Positions 1 to 5,619 of a stretch of 6,618 bases of DNA are shown in pieces; the first letter of the stretch is position 1; each line of letters opens with the position of its first letter. Both the position numbers and the translations under genes were made by a program. The stretch lies in NCBI GenBank assembly GCA_052274345.1, contig DAVZGP010000115.1, forward strand, positions 1-6,618, read 5' to 3'. This DNA is from Clostridium_AD sp937920395 (GTDB lineage Bacteria > Bacillota > Clostridia > Clostridiales > Clostridiaceae). A model generated the notes under the pieces. The model was not told the DNA's origin. It did no database searches and was given only the letters and a program-made list of their open reading frames with translations.

Positions 1-16
1 TATGGTTTTATATTAT

Positions 17-46
17 CACAGGCATTTCATATTGGGAATGCCTGTG
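17..46 (+). terminator. Terminator-like hairpin at the window start
   Basis: Positions 17-26 (CACAGGCATT) and 37-46 (AATGCCTGTG) are exact reverse complements around a 10-base loop. A stop-rich AT stretch follows, but there is no good T-run immediately after the stem (TAGTAACAAAATTTT), so a classical intrinsic terminator is only probable. It most likely ends a gene lying left of the window. Confidence 0.45.
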
Positions 47-52
47 TAGTAA

Positions 53-253
53 CAAAATTTTAAAGTTTCTTTTAACGATTATATAAATAATCTTAGAATT
101 AAAAAGTCTAAGGAATTATTAGATAGTAAAAGATTCACAATCAACGAAATAGCAGCCATGGTGGGGTACAAAGATACAAATTACTTTATTAGCAAATTTG
201 AAAAAATAACAAGTGTGACACCAAATGAATACAAAAATTTTTATATTAAATAA
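53..253 (+). pseudogene. C-terminal remnant of an AraC-type (YesN-like) regulator
   Basis: The frame beginning at 53 and ending at the TAA at 251-253 encodes about 66 residues that match the last part of an AraC/XylS DNA-binding domain: FNDYINNLRI, the helix NEIAAMVGY, then NYFISKFEKIT and TPNEYKN. This covers the second helix-turn-helix; the first one, any receiver or sensor domain and a start codon are missing. An in-frame TAA at 50-52 and a hairpin at 17-46 close off the upstream side. The reading FKVSFNDY at 59-82 suggests a few residues of the usual FK...G.SFNDY linker were deleted. By hand count it matches the C-terminus of the downstream response regulator at about 28 of 56 positions without gaps, so it is a decayed paralogue. 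Calling it AraC-type is secure; calling it a former response regulator is inference from the neighbour. Confidence 0.75.
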
Positions 254-264
254 GAATAATGTTA

Positions 265-272
265 TGAGGGGG
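265..272 (+). promoter_or_regulatory. Ribosome binding site deciding a TTG start
   Basis: TGAGGGGG lies 7 bases before the TTG at 280. No ATG or GTG at a suitable distance begins the receiver domain, and the protein must begin with MYKVLIVDDE to be complete, so the TTG start is well supported. Confidence 0.8.
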
Positions 273-279
273 TACTATT

Positions 280-1836
280 TTGTATAAGGTCTTAATAGTT
301 GATGATGAACCTTTTGTTAGGGAAGGATTGAAATTAATAATTAACTGGGAGCAATATGGATTCATTATCTGTGGGGAAGCAAGCGATGGGGATGAAGCTC
401 TAAAGTTAATGAAGGAATTATCTCCAGATCTCGTTATTACTGATATTAAAATGCCTGAAATGGATGGGTTAGAATTTATTGAAATGGCAAAAGATATCTT
501 AGGATTAAATACAAAATTCATAATATTAAGTGGATATAATGAATTTAAGTTTGCTCAAAGAGCTATTAAATATAATGTAATTTATTATTTATTAAAACCT
601 ATTGAAGAGGATGAACTTATAATTATTTTAAAAAAAGTATACAATAATTTAAAGGCTAAAGAATTAGAAAATAGTTTTAGTAAAACTAAAAATAATAATA
701 TAATAAGATCTATACTTGATGGTAATTTAGAAAAATATTCGAAGGATTATTTGCAGGAGTTTTTTAATGTCGTAGATAACCAGGAAAAAAGATATGTGCA
801 AGTGGAAATCAATATTTTAAAATGGTTTGAAAACCTTGAGCAAGATGAATTTCAATCTAAGTTAGTAAAGTTAACAGAAATTATATATAAAATTATTAAT
901 GAAGAAAACATTAATTGTCTTCATAATGATGAATTTGGGAAGTATGGTATAATCTTAAGTATAGGTATTCTGAAACACTTTAATAATAATATTGATCTAT
1001 TTGTTAATAAATTATTTAATAATATAACAAAAATTTTAGAATGTAGCTGCTTAATAATTATTGGTAAGGAGATAATGGAGTTATCCAATTTAAAGGAATC
1101 ATATAAATCATGTATAGAAGTTAAACAGCTTCAACCGTTTAATCAAAATGGTATTGTTTTTTATAATAAAAAAATGCAATTAAATTATAACTTTAATGAA
1201 GAGGCTTCTGTGGAAAACCTTATGGGTGCTATAGAAAGCGGGGATAAAGATAGTATTGTAAATGTAGTTAATGAAATTTCATATAATATAAATAATAAGC
1301 AGGTTGCACCAGAAATAATTTCTGCTTATTTGATAATATTTATATCAAAAGTAATTACGTGTGTATATAAAAAATATGGTGATGTTGAAAAATTTGTAAG
1401 AAATAATAAAAACTTTAATAGACTTCAAGCAAGTAATATTGATGATATGGGTAAAGCCATAGTGTGTTTCTCAATAGATATATCAAAATATATAAAGTCA
1501 TTAGGCGATAGTAGACAAAATACATCCATGTATGAAATTGAAAAGTATATCAATAATAATTATCAATATGATATAACATTAAAAAAACTTTCAAATATAT
1601 TCTTTATTAATCCAGTATATTTAGGTCAATTGCTTAGAAAACATTTAGGTATGTATTTTAATGATTACTTAGAAACTATTAGAATTGAGCAGGCAAAAAA
1701 GTTATTAAGAAGATCAAATTTAAAACTAAGTGAAATAGCAAATAAAATAGGATATGTAAATTCGAATTACTTTATTAATAAATTTGAAAAGGTTACCCAC
1801 CTTACGCCTACTCAATATAAAAATAGTGAATATTAA
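280..1836 (+). CDS. YesN-type response regulator, receiver plus AraC DNA-binding domain
   Basis: This 518-residue protein is a two-component response regulator of the YesN class. Residues 1-120 are the receiver domain: acidic pair D8-D9, phosphate-accepting D55 in VITDIKMPEMDG, S84 and K106-P107, so all key residues are present. Residues 125-410 are a poorly conserved linker typical of these ~500-residue regulators. Residues 417-518 are the AraC-type domain with two helix-turn-helix units (near 437-456 and 483-506) and the family ending NYFINKFEKV...TPTQYKN. The protein is cytoplasmic, with no membrane segment. In Clostridia and Bacilli such proteins usually pair with a YesM-type sensor kinase and control sugar ABC transporters or hydrolases; no kinase or transporter is visible here, so the partner lies outside the window or is lost. 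Translation starts at TTG with a strong ribosome binding site. The target is unknown. Confidence 0.95.
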   Translation: MYKVLIVDDEPFVREGLKLIINWEQYGFIICGEASDGDEALKLMKELSPDLVITDIKMPEMDGLEFIEMAKDILGLNTKFIILSGYNEFKFAQRAIKYNVIYYLLKPIEEDELIIILKKVYNNLKAKELENSFSKTKNNNIIRSILDGNLEKYSKDYLQEFFNVVDNQEKRYVQVEINILKWFENLEQDEFQSKLVKLTEIIYKIINEENINCLHNDEFGKYGIILSIGILKHFNNNIDLFVNKLFNNITKILECSCLIIIGKEIMELSNLKESYKSCIEVKQLQPFNQNGIVFYNKKMQLNYNFNEEASVENLMGAIESGDKDSIVNVVNEISYNINNKQVAPEIISAYLIIFISKVITCVYKKYGDVEKFVRNNKNFNRLQASNIDDMGKAIVCFSIDISKYIKSLGDSRQNTSMYEIEKYINNNYQYDITLKKLSNIFFINPVYLGQLLRKHLGMYFNDYLETIRIEQAKKLLRRSNLKLSEIANKIGYVNSNYFINKFEKVTHLTPTQYKNSEY

Positions 1837-1851
1837 TCACCTAATTATAAT

Positions 1852-1893
1852 CAAATAAACTCAGTATATTTATAAATATACTGAGTTTATTTG
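1852..1893. terminator. Perfect 42-bp palindrome, bidirectional terminator
   Basis: Positions 1852-1872 and 1873-1893 are exact reverse complements over 21 bases with no spacer; in RNA the centre would open into a small loop. It begins 15 bases after the response-regulator stop and lies 58 bases beyond the stop of the convergent GH2 gene. T-rich flanks occur on both strands (TTTATTTGTGATTTT on plus). A weaker outer pair, ATCAC (1836-1840) with GTGAT (1893-1897), is also present. This is best read as a shared terminator for both genes. Confidence 0.8.
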
Positions 1894-1950
1894 TGATTTT
1901 GTAACAGATGATATCGGGGCGTCATGTATAAATGTAAATATTAAAATATG

Positions 1951-3696
1951 CTATTTTTCTATTGCAGCTATTTGAGAATTGATTTTCTTTATAACTTCAG
2001 GGTTGAATTTTTCTTTTCTATCATAGGTATATAAACCATTTACTTCTTGCTCTACATCATATAATTGTGTATAACAAAATGCACAAATATTAGGATTATT
2101 AAGTAGGCAGGAAGTTAGACCATCATATCTTTTAATAAATTCTTCTTGACTCTTTGGCCTGTTTCCATATCCCCATGCATTGTTATCTGTTTGGTTAGGA
2201 TTCCACCAGATTCCACCATATTCGCTTACAAAGTAGGGTTGTCCTTCATATTTTTGTCTATCTGGATGAGTAACAAAAACATCTCCGCCATTTTTCATGG
2301 ATTCATAGGATGTAGCAAATTTCTTAGTATCTTGCTCATAATCATGTACATCAAAGATATCTGTAACTACATGAAAATTGCCACTAGTGTCAATTACAGG
2401 TCTTGTAGGATCGATCGCCTTGGTAACATTATAAACAATTCTTAAAACTTCATTGTCCTGCTTTGTACCATCAGCATCCCAAGTTTCATTGAAAGGGCAC
2501 CAACCTACAATGGAAGGACTGTTATAGTCTCTTTCAAGAGATTCAAGCCATTCTGGGAGAAAAACTTCTAGTCCTTTAGAAGTGGTAATATCTAAGCCCC
2601 AGTTTGCATGTTCTCCCCAAACTAGATAACCCAATTTATCTGCCCAGTAAATATATCTTTGTTCAAAGATTTTTTCATGCATTCTAGCTCCGTTGAAACC
2701 AAGACCCATGGATAACTCAATGTCTTTTTTTAAGTCTTCATCAGTTGGTGCGGTATAAATTCCCTTTGGATAAAAACCTTGATCAAGAACTAATCTTTGG
2801 AAAACTGGTTTTCCATTTATTAAGATAACCTTACCACTTAAGGAAACTGATCTTAATCCAAAATAACTTGTAACGCTGTCAACGCAGTTATACCCACTAG
2901 ATAAACGAAATTCTAGATCATATAAATTAGGTTGCCCTGGTCCCCAAAGATGAATTTCAGAGAGGTTTATTGTTAGTCTTACAAAATTTCCTGTAATTAT
3001 AACATAACTAGTTCCTACCTTGTTAGAGTTATATAATGCAGTAGCATTAAAGGTGTAACCGCTTACCTCGCCTACGAATTTACAGTCAATGTGTACACAA
3101 CCGTTATCTGGATCAGGTATATATTTTACTGATGAAATATAACTCTGTGGTACATTCTCAAGCCATACAGTTTGCCATATCCCAGTTGTTCTTGTATAAT
3201 CACAGCCACCAGAATAAAACTGGCTACATTGTTTTCCTCTTGGTTGTAAATTAGAACGCCCATCATCTTTGGCACATAAAGAAATTATATTTACGCCAGA
3301 TGCCAGATGACCAGTGATATCGAAAGTGAAGGATGAATATCCACCAAGATGGGTTCCAGCAGAAACTCCATTTATCCAAACTTCAGTTTTGTAATCAACA
3401 GCGCCAAAGTGAAGTAGAGTTCTTTCTCCTTTCCACGAATCAGGTAATATAAATTCTCTCCTGTACCATACAGAGGCCATAAAGTCCTTGTTTTCAACAC
3501 CTGAAAGTTCACTTTCGGGGCAAAATGGGACAGTTATAAATCCATTTAGTTTATTTGATGCGAAAAGTTTTCTTTCCTTGCCACTCTCACCGGGATCAAT
3601 TTCAAATTCCCACTGGCCATTAAGATTAATCCATTCATTTCTTACAAGTTGTGGTCTTGGATATTCTGATCTTGGAATTCTAATTTCACTATTCAT
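1951..3696 (-). CDS. Glycoside hydrolase family 2 enzyme (beta-galactosidase/beta-glucuronidase-like)
   Basis: This 581-residue enzyme should hydrolyse a terminal beta-linked sugar in the cytoplasm with retention of configuration. Numbered from the chosen ATG, residues ~15-180 form the GH2 sugar-binding jelly roll (RPQLVRNEWINLNGQWEFEID, VWYRREF, VWINGV), ~183-282 the immunoglobulin-like domain, and ~285-575 the TIM barrel. The acid/base is E404 in GWCPFNETW and the nucleophile E492 in YFVSEYGGIWW; both are present. There is no signal peptide. The length fits the compact GH2 forms rather than LacZ (~1000). The exact substrate (galactoside, glucuronide, mannoside, arabinopyranoside) cannot be read from sequence. 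An upstream in-frame GTG at 3702 is only 1 base from the AGGAG, whereas the ATG at 3696 is 7 bases away, so ATG is chosen. It is transcribed divergently from the regulator at 3897, which probably controls it. Confidence 0.93.
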   Translation of the reverse strand: MNSEIRIPRSEYPRPQLVRNEWINLNGQWEFEIDPGESGKERKLFASNKLNGFITVPFCPESELSGVENKDFMASVWYRREFILPDSWKGERTLLHFGAVDYKTEVWINGVSAGTHLGGYSSFTFDITGHLASGVNIISLCAKDDGRSNLQPRGKQCSQFYSGGCDYTRTTGIWQTVWLENVPQSYISSVKYIPDPDNGCVHIDCKFVGEVSGYTFNATALYNSNKVGTSYVIITGNFVRLTINLSEIHLWGPGQPNLYDLEFRLSSGYNCVDSVTSYFGLRSVSLSGKVILINGKPVFQRLVLDQGFYPKGIYTAPTDEDLKKDIELSMGLGFNGARMHEKIFEQRYIYWADKLGYLVWGEHANWGLDITTSKGLEVFLPEWLESLERDYNSPSIVGWCPFNETWDADGTKQDNEVLRIVYNVTKAIDPTRPVIDTSGNFHVVTDIFDVHDYEQDTKKFATSYESMKNGGDVFVTHPDRQKYEGQPYFVSEYGGIWWNPNQTDNNAWGYGNRPKSQEEFIKRYDGLTSCLLNNPNICAFCYTQLYDVEQEVNGLYTYDRKEKFNPEVIKKINSQIAAIEK

Positions 3697-3703
3697 GTAC
3701 ACG

Positions 3704-3711
3704 CTCCTCTT
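3704..3711 (-). promoter_or_regulatory. Ribosome binding site of the GH2 gene
   Basis: On the minus strand AAGAGGAG ends 7 bases before the ATG at 3696. It would be only 1 base from the in-frame GTG at 3702, which rules out that longer start. Confidence 0.85.
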
Positions 3712-3758
3712 AATATTAATTTAAAAGTTAATTTGTTAATTTATTAGTTACTTATATA

Positions 3759-3787
3759 ATTATAAAATATATAAGTATTGCTGTCAA
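3759..3787 (-). promoter_or_regulatory. Sigma-A promoter of the GH2 gene, full consensus
   Basis: Read on the minus strand, TTGACA (3787-3782) is followed by exactly 17 bases and TATAAT (3764-3759). Both hexamers and the spacing match the vegetative consensus. The predicted transcript starts near 3752, about 55 bases before the ATG. Such a strong promoter implies that control is mainly by repression. Confidence 0.85.
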
Positions 3788-3797
3788 TAACGTTATT
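3786..3797. promoter_or_regulatory. Candidate operator palindrome AATAACGTTATT
   Basis: AATAACGTTATT is a perfect 12-bp palindrome that overlaps the outer edge of the GH2 -35 box by 2 bases. It lies in the shared control region of the GH2 gene and the divergent regulator. Its 10-bp core ATAACGTTAT recurs at 5078-5087 in front of the epimerase pseudogene, which supports a specific operator over chance in AT-rich DNA. The likely binder is the regulator encoded from 3897. Confidence 0.55.
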
Positions 3798-3837
3798 AGT
3801 TATTAGAAAATTATTTAAAAAATAATTTTAAAAACAT

Positions 3838-3866
3838 TTGACTAATTAATGTATAGGTTATACAAT
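3838..3866 (+). promoter_or_regulatory. Sigma-A promoter of the ArsR-like regulator
   Basis: TTGACT (3838-3843), 17 bases, then TACAAT (3861-3866): each hexamer matches the consensus at five of six positions. Transcription should begin near 3873, just before the ribosome binding site at 3885-3890. An in-frame ATG at 3849 sits inside this promoter and would not be in the mRNA, which independently excludes it as the start. Confidence 0.75.
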
Positions 3867-3884
3867 AAAAATAAAACGGAAAAT

Positions 3885-3890
3885 AGGGGA
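3885..3890 (+). promoter_or_regulatory. Ribosome binding site deciding the regulator start
   Basis: AGGGGA ends 6 bases before the ATG at 3897. The earlier in-frame ATG at 3849 has no comparable site and lies upstream of the predicted transcript start. Confidence 0.75.
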
Positions 3891-3896
3891 TTTATA

Positions 3897-4817
3897 ATGA
3901 ATATAGATGTATCACTAGAAAATATGGCTTTTTTAGAAGTATTCTCTTCCACTACCAGGGTTCGTATTATTGCAATGTTAGATGAGAAAGCTATGAATAT
4001 AAAAGATATGGCAATTGAATTAGGCATTTCATCTGCAATAGTCACAAAACACATACAGAAAATGGAGGAAGTTAAAATAATAAAGTGTGAGAGTGTGCCT
4101 GGAATAAGAGGTATGCAGAAAATATGCAGCCTAAATCTAGACCAGGTTACCTTAAGGCTCAAATCAAATGCTAAATGTGAAACCTCATTGGTTCATTCCA
4201 TACCTGTAGGGCAGTATACTTCGTATAATGTTCAGCCTACTTGTGGCCTTGCTTGTAAAACAAAACTGATAGGTATTGTTGATGATCCAAGGTACTTTGC
4301 CGACCCTAATCACAACAATGCATCTTTAATTTGGTTTGGTCATGGTTGGGTAGAGTATAGAATACCAAATTATTTATTGAGTAATCAGTTGGTTAAAAAA
4401 CTAGAAATATCACTAGAAATATGTTCCGAGTTTCCGGGGTCTAAAGAAGAGTGGCCATCGGATATTACTTTTTACATCAATAATATTAAGGTTGGTATAT
4501 GGACTGCTCCTGGTAATTTCGGAAAGAAGAAAGGTGTTTTAAACCCAGAGTGGTGGAATTATGGTTCACAATATGGGCTACTTAAAACTATAATTGTGAA
4601 TAGAGAAGGGAGCTTTTTGGATGGTATAAATATATCTAGCGTAAACATTACTGAACTGAATCTAGCATTTAGTAGTGAGATTACCTTTAAAATTGCAAAC
4701 CATGATAATTCACGTAATGTTGGTGGAATAACAATCTTTGGAAAAAACTTTGGAAATTATAATCAGGATATTAATGTAACTATTAATTATGAAGATTTAA
4801 AGAGAGATGTGAGATAA
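3897..4817 (+). CDS. ArsR-like winged-helix regulator with beta-rich C-terminal domain
   Basis: This 306-residue protein starts with a winged-helix DNA-binding domain of ArsR type (residues ~8-85): EVFSSTTRVRIIAMLDE, then IKDMAIELGISSAIVTKHIQKMEE with the recognition helix near 45-58. Canonical ArsR metal sensors are ~100 residues; here about 215 more follow. That part is rich in beta-strand patterns and aromatic residues (W146, W151, W186, W202, W219-W220) and looks like a jelly-roll or ligand-binding sandwich (LEISLEICSEFPG...DITFYINNIKVGIW). It holds a CGLAC cysteine pair (116, 120). Long proteins of this kind are known as predicted regulators (COG4189-type, from memory). The divergent GH2 gene and shared palindrome suggest a repressor or activator that responds to a sugar; this is inference. 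The metal-sensing role of small ArsR proteins is not supported. It is a cytoplasmic protein with no membrane segment. Confidence 0.85.
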   Translation: MNIDVSLENMAFLEVFSSTTRVRIIAMLDEKAMNIKDMAIELGISSAIVTKHIQKMEEVKIIKCESVPGIRGMQKICSLNLDQVTLRLKSNAKCETSLVHSIPVGQYTSYNVQPTCGLACKTKLIGIVDDPRYFADPNHNNASLIWFGHGWVEYRIPNYLLSNQLVKKLEISLEICSEFPGSKEEWPSDITFYINNIKVGIWTAPGNFGKKKGVLNPEWWNYGSQYGLLKTIIVNREGSFLDGINISSVNITELNLAFSSEITFKIANHDNSRNVGGITIFGKNFGNYNQDINVTINYEDLKRDVR

Positions 4818-4874
4818 AAACTATGACAATAATGAAGCAAAAATGCAAGAGATATATTGGGACTAGAATTAAGT

Positions 4875-4916
4875 AAAAACTAATAAATATTTAACTATCA
4901 TTATTCATTAGTTTTT
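4875..4916 (+). terminator. Terminator after the ArsR-like regulator
   Basis: AAAAACTAAT (4875-4884) pairs exactly with ATTAGTTTTT (4907-4916) around a 22-base loop, 57 bases beyond the stop codon. The right arm ends in five T residues. The stem is AT-rich, so it is a moderate-strength terminator at best; it may work in both directions. Confidence 0.55.
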
Positions 4917-5005
4917 CAATGAAATTTTTAATCTGTAAAGTTACATAATGATTATTGAAAAGCTTTATAAAACCTTATAAATATATGCTTAGAAATAATT
5001 ATATA

Positions 5006-5039
5006 AATTGTAGTATATAAGAATTTATATACTACAATT
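5006..5039. repeat. 15-bp perfect inverted repeat, loop GAAT
   Basis: Positions 5006-5020 and 5025-5039 are exact reverse complements around the four bases GAAT. No T-run follows on the plus strand; on the minus strand a TTTATAT follows. It could be a terminator element, an operator or an mRNA structure; its position directly before the cre-like site and promoter of the pseudogene favours a regulatory or boundary role. Confidence 0.5.
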
Positions 5040-5040
5040 G

Positions 5041-5054
5041 TGTAAACGATGATT
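5041..5054 (+). promoter_or_regulatory. Possible cre (CcpA) site
   Basis: TGTAAACGATGATT fits the catabolite-response consensus TGWNANCGNTNWCA at all positions except the last two. Carbon-catabolite control of a sugar gene would be expected, and the site is about 33-46 bases before the -10-like element. The mismatched end makes it tentative. Confidence 0.35.
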
Positions 5055-5077
5055 TGAAATATAGTTATAACGCAACA

Positions 5078-5092
5078 ATAACGTTATATAAT
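5078..5092 (+). promoter_or_regulatory. Second operator-core copy overlapping a -10-like box
   Basis: ATAACGTTAT (5078-5087) is the 10-bp core of the palindrome at 3786-3797, flanked by the same A at 5077. It abuts TATAAT at 5087-5092, the probable -10 box of the pseudogene. No good -35 box is found 16-18 bases upstream (best TTATAA at 5065-5070). Another small palindrome, GTTATAAC, sits at 5064-5071. The arrangement suggests the epimerase gene once belonged to the same regulon as the GH2 gene. Confidence 0.5.
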
Positions 5093-5136
5093 ATACTTTA
5101 GTGGGACTGATATACCTTTAAATAGGAGATGTTTAT

Positions 5137-5377
5137 ATGCTACGTTTATCGTAAGAAGTTAAAAAGAATTAGATGAGCGTATTTTCCCATTTTGGAGTAA
5201 TTTAGCCGATTACAAAAATGGTGGATTTTATGGATATGTAGACTATTAATATGCAATCTTACGGTAATGATATTGAAGGCACTTGGTTAAATGATGGAGC
5301 TGCAGAAGTATTAGAAGATAAGGATTTAATTAATAGAACTTAAAAGATATAAGTGACTTATTAATAGAAAAAACATA
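5137..5377 (+). pseudogene. Decayed AGE-family epimerase (cellobiose/N-acylglucosamine 2-epimerase)
   Basis: An intact enzyme of this family has about 390-420 residues and epimerises the C2 hydroxyl or acetamido group of a sugar. Here only fragments remain. The frame from 5166 gives ELDERIFPFWSNL then NGGFYGYVDY, the family N-terminus; the frame from 5245 gives SYGNDIEGTW and GAAEVLEDKDLINRT, which belongs ~200 residues later (usual SYGHDIEASW..EAAEVL); the frame from 5342 continues KDISDLLIEK. Lesions seen: TAA at codon 6 (5152-5154), a lost base in the A-run 5161-5165, an internal deletion near 5244-5250, an extra base near 5341, TAG at 5375-5377 and no C-terminus. The catalytic His of the HDIE motif is Asn. 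The ATG at 5137 keeps a good ribosome binding site (5124-5128), and a terminator follows at 5403. A cellobiose or mannobiose epimerase is more likely than the N-acylglucosamine enzyme given the glycosidase context, but this is inference. Confidence 0.85.
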
Positions 5378-5402
5378 GAATCACAAGAATATAACGGAAA
5401 TT

Positions 5403-5449
5403 ATAAACTATCTAGTATCCTGTTTTAACTAGGAAACTAGATAGTTTAT
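5403..5449 (+). terminator. Terminator after the epimerase pseudogene
   Basis: Fourteen bases at 5403-5416 pair exactly with 5436-5449; after an A-A mismatch a further four pairs (TCCT 5418-5421 with AGGA 5431-5434) extend the stem to a 9-base loop. The stem ends in TAGTTTAT and runs into AT-rich DNA. It marks the 3' end of the former epimerase transcription unit. Confidence 0.7.
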
Positions 5450-5540
5450 TATAAATTTTAAATTAGCTTCTTCTTATTTAAGAAAAAGAAATACAATTAA
5501 AATCAAGGGTAAAACCTTAATTAATATATGAATAAACAGG

Positions 5541-5583
5541 TATGATGCCCTATTCTTTTAAATGGATAGGGCATTGTATTATT
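5541..5583 (+). terminator. Terminator-like hairpin in the leader of the CBM gene
   Basis: ATGCCCTAT (5545-5553) pairs exactly with ATAGGGCAT (5566-5574); with G-U wobbles the stem grows to 15 pairs (5541-5555 with 5564-5578) around an 8-base loop, TTTTAAAT. TTATTTT follows directly. It ends only about 23 bases before the ribosome binding site at 5606, and no separate gene precedes it, so it is either an attenuator in the leader of the CBM gene or a relic terminator. Confidence 0.6.
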
Positions 5584-5605
5584 TTGAAAGAGTCAGATAA
5601 CATTA

Positions 5606-5613
5606 AGAGGGGG
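5606..5613 (+). promoter_or_regulatory. Ribosome binding site deciding the CBM gene start
   Basis: AGAGGGGG lies 6 bases before the ATG at 5620. An in-frame ATG at 5542 has no such site and falls inside the hairpin stem, so the 26 extra residues are not accepted. Confidence 0.8.
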
Positions 5614-5619
5614 AAAACT

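Larger units (their letters stand above)
3741..3806. repeat. Direct repeat TTATTAGTTA flanking the GH2 promoter
   Basis: TTATTAGTTA occurs at 3741-3750 and 3793-3802, 52 bp apart (about five helical turns), on either side of the GH2 promoter. The second copy continues as a tandem TTATTAG TTATTAG at 3793-3806 and merges with the palindrome at 3786-3797. It could be an extra regulator contact, but in DNA this AT-rich some short repeats arise by chance. Confidence 0.4.
4818..5136. other. Intergenic control region between regulator and pseudogene
   Basis: No gene is supported in these 319 bases. They hold a terminator (4875-4916), a 15-bp inverted repeat (5006-5039), a cre-like site (5041-5054), a copy of the palindrome core (5078-5087), a -10-like TATAAT (5087-5092) and a ribosome binding site AGGAG (5124-5128) 8 bases before the ATG at 5137. 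Nothing recognisable lies in 4917-5005. Confidence 0.6.

Noticed and set aside
246..521. Open frame of 91 codons on the minus strand
   Set aside because: It lies opposite the conserved receiver domain of the response regulator and shows no recognisable domain; it is a shadow of the real gene.
2146..2445. Open frame of 99 codons on the plus strand
   Set aside because: It is antisense to the catalytic barrel of the GH2 gene and encodes no known motif.
1951..3696. Assignment of the GH2 enzyme as LacZ or as a beta-glucuronidase
   Set aside because: The length and active-site surroundings (FNETW, SEYGGIWW) differ from LacZ, and no clear uronate-binding NxK motif was seen at its usual place, so only the family is named.
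3849..3896. Sixteen-codon upstream extension of the ArsR-like regulator
   Set aside because: The ATG at 3849 lies between the -35 and -10 boxes of the predicted promoter and lacks a ribosome binding site, while the ATG at 3897 has one.
3842..4162. Open frame of 106 codons on the minus strand, membrane-like composition
   Set aside because: It is antisense to the winged-helix domain; the hydrophobic look comes from the complement of AT-rich charged codons.
4824..4877. Seventeen-codon frame after the regulator (MTIMKQKCKRYIGTRIK)
   Set aside because: It is too short, has no clear ribosome binding site, runs into the terminator stem and resembles nothing recognisable.
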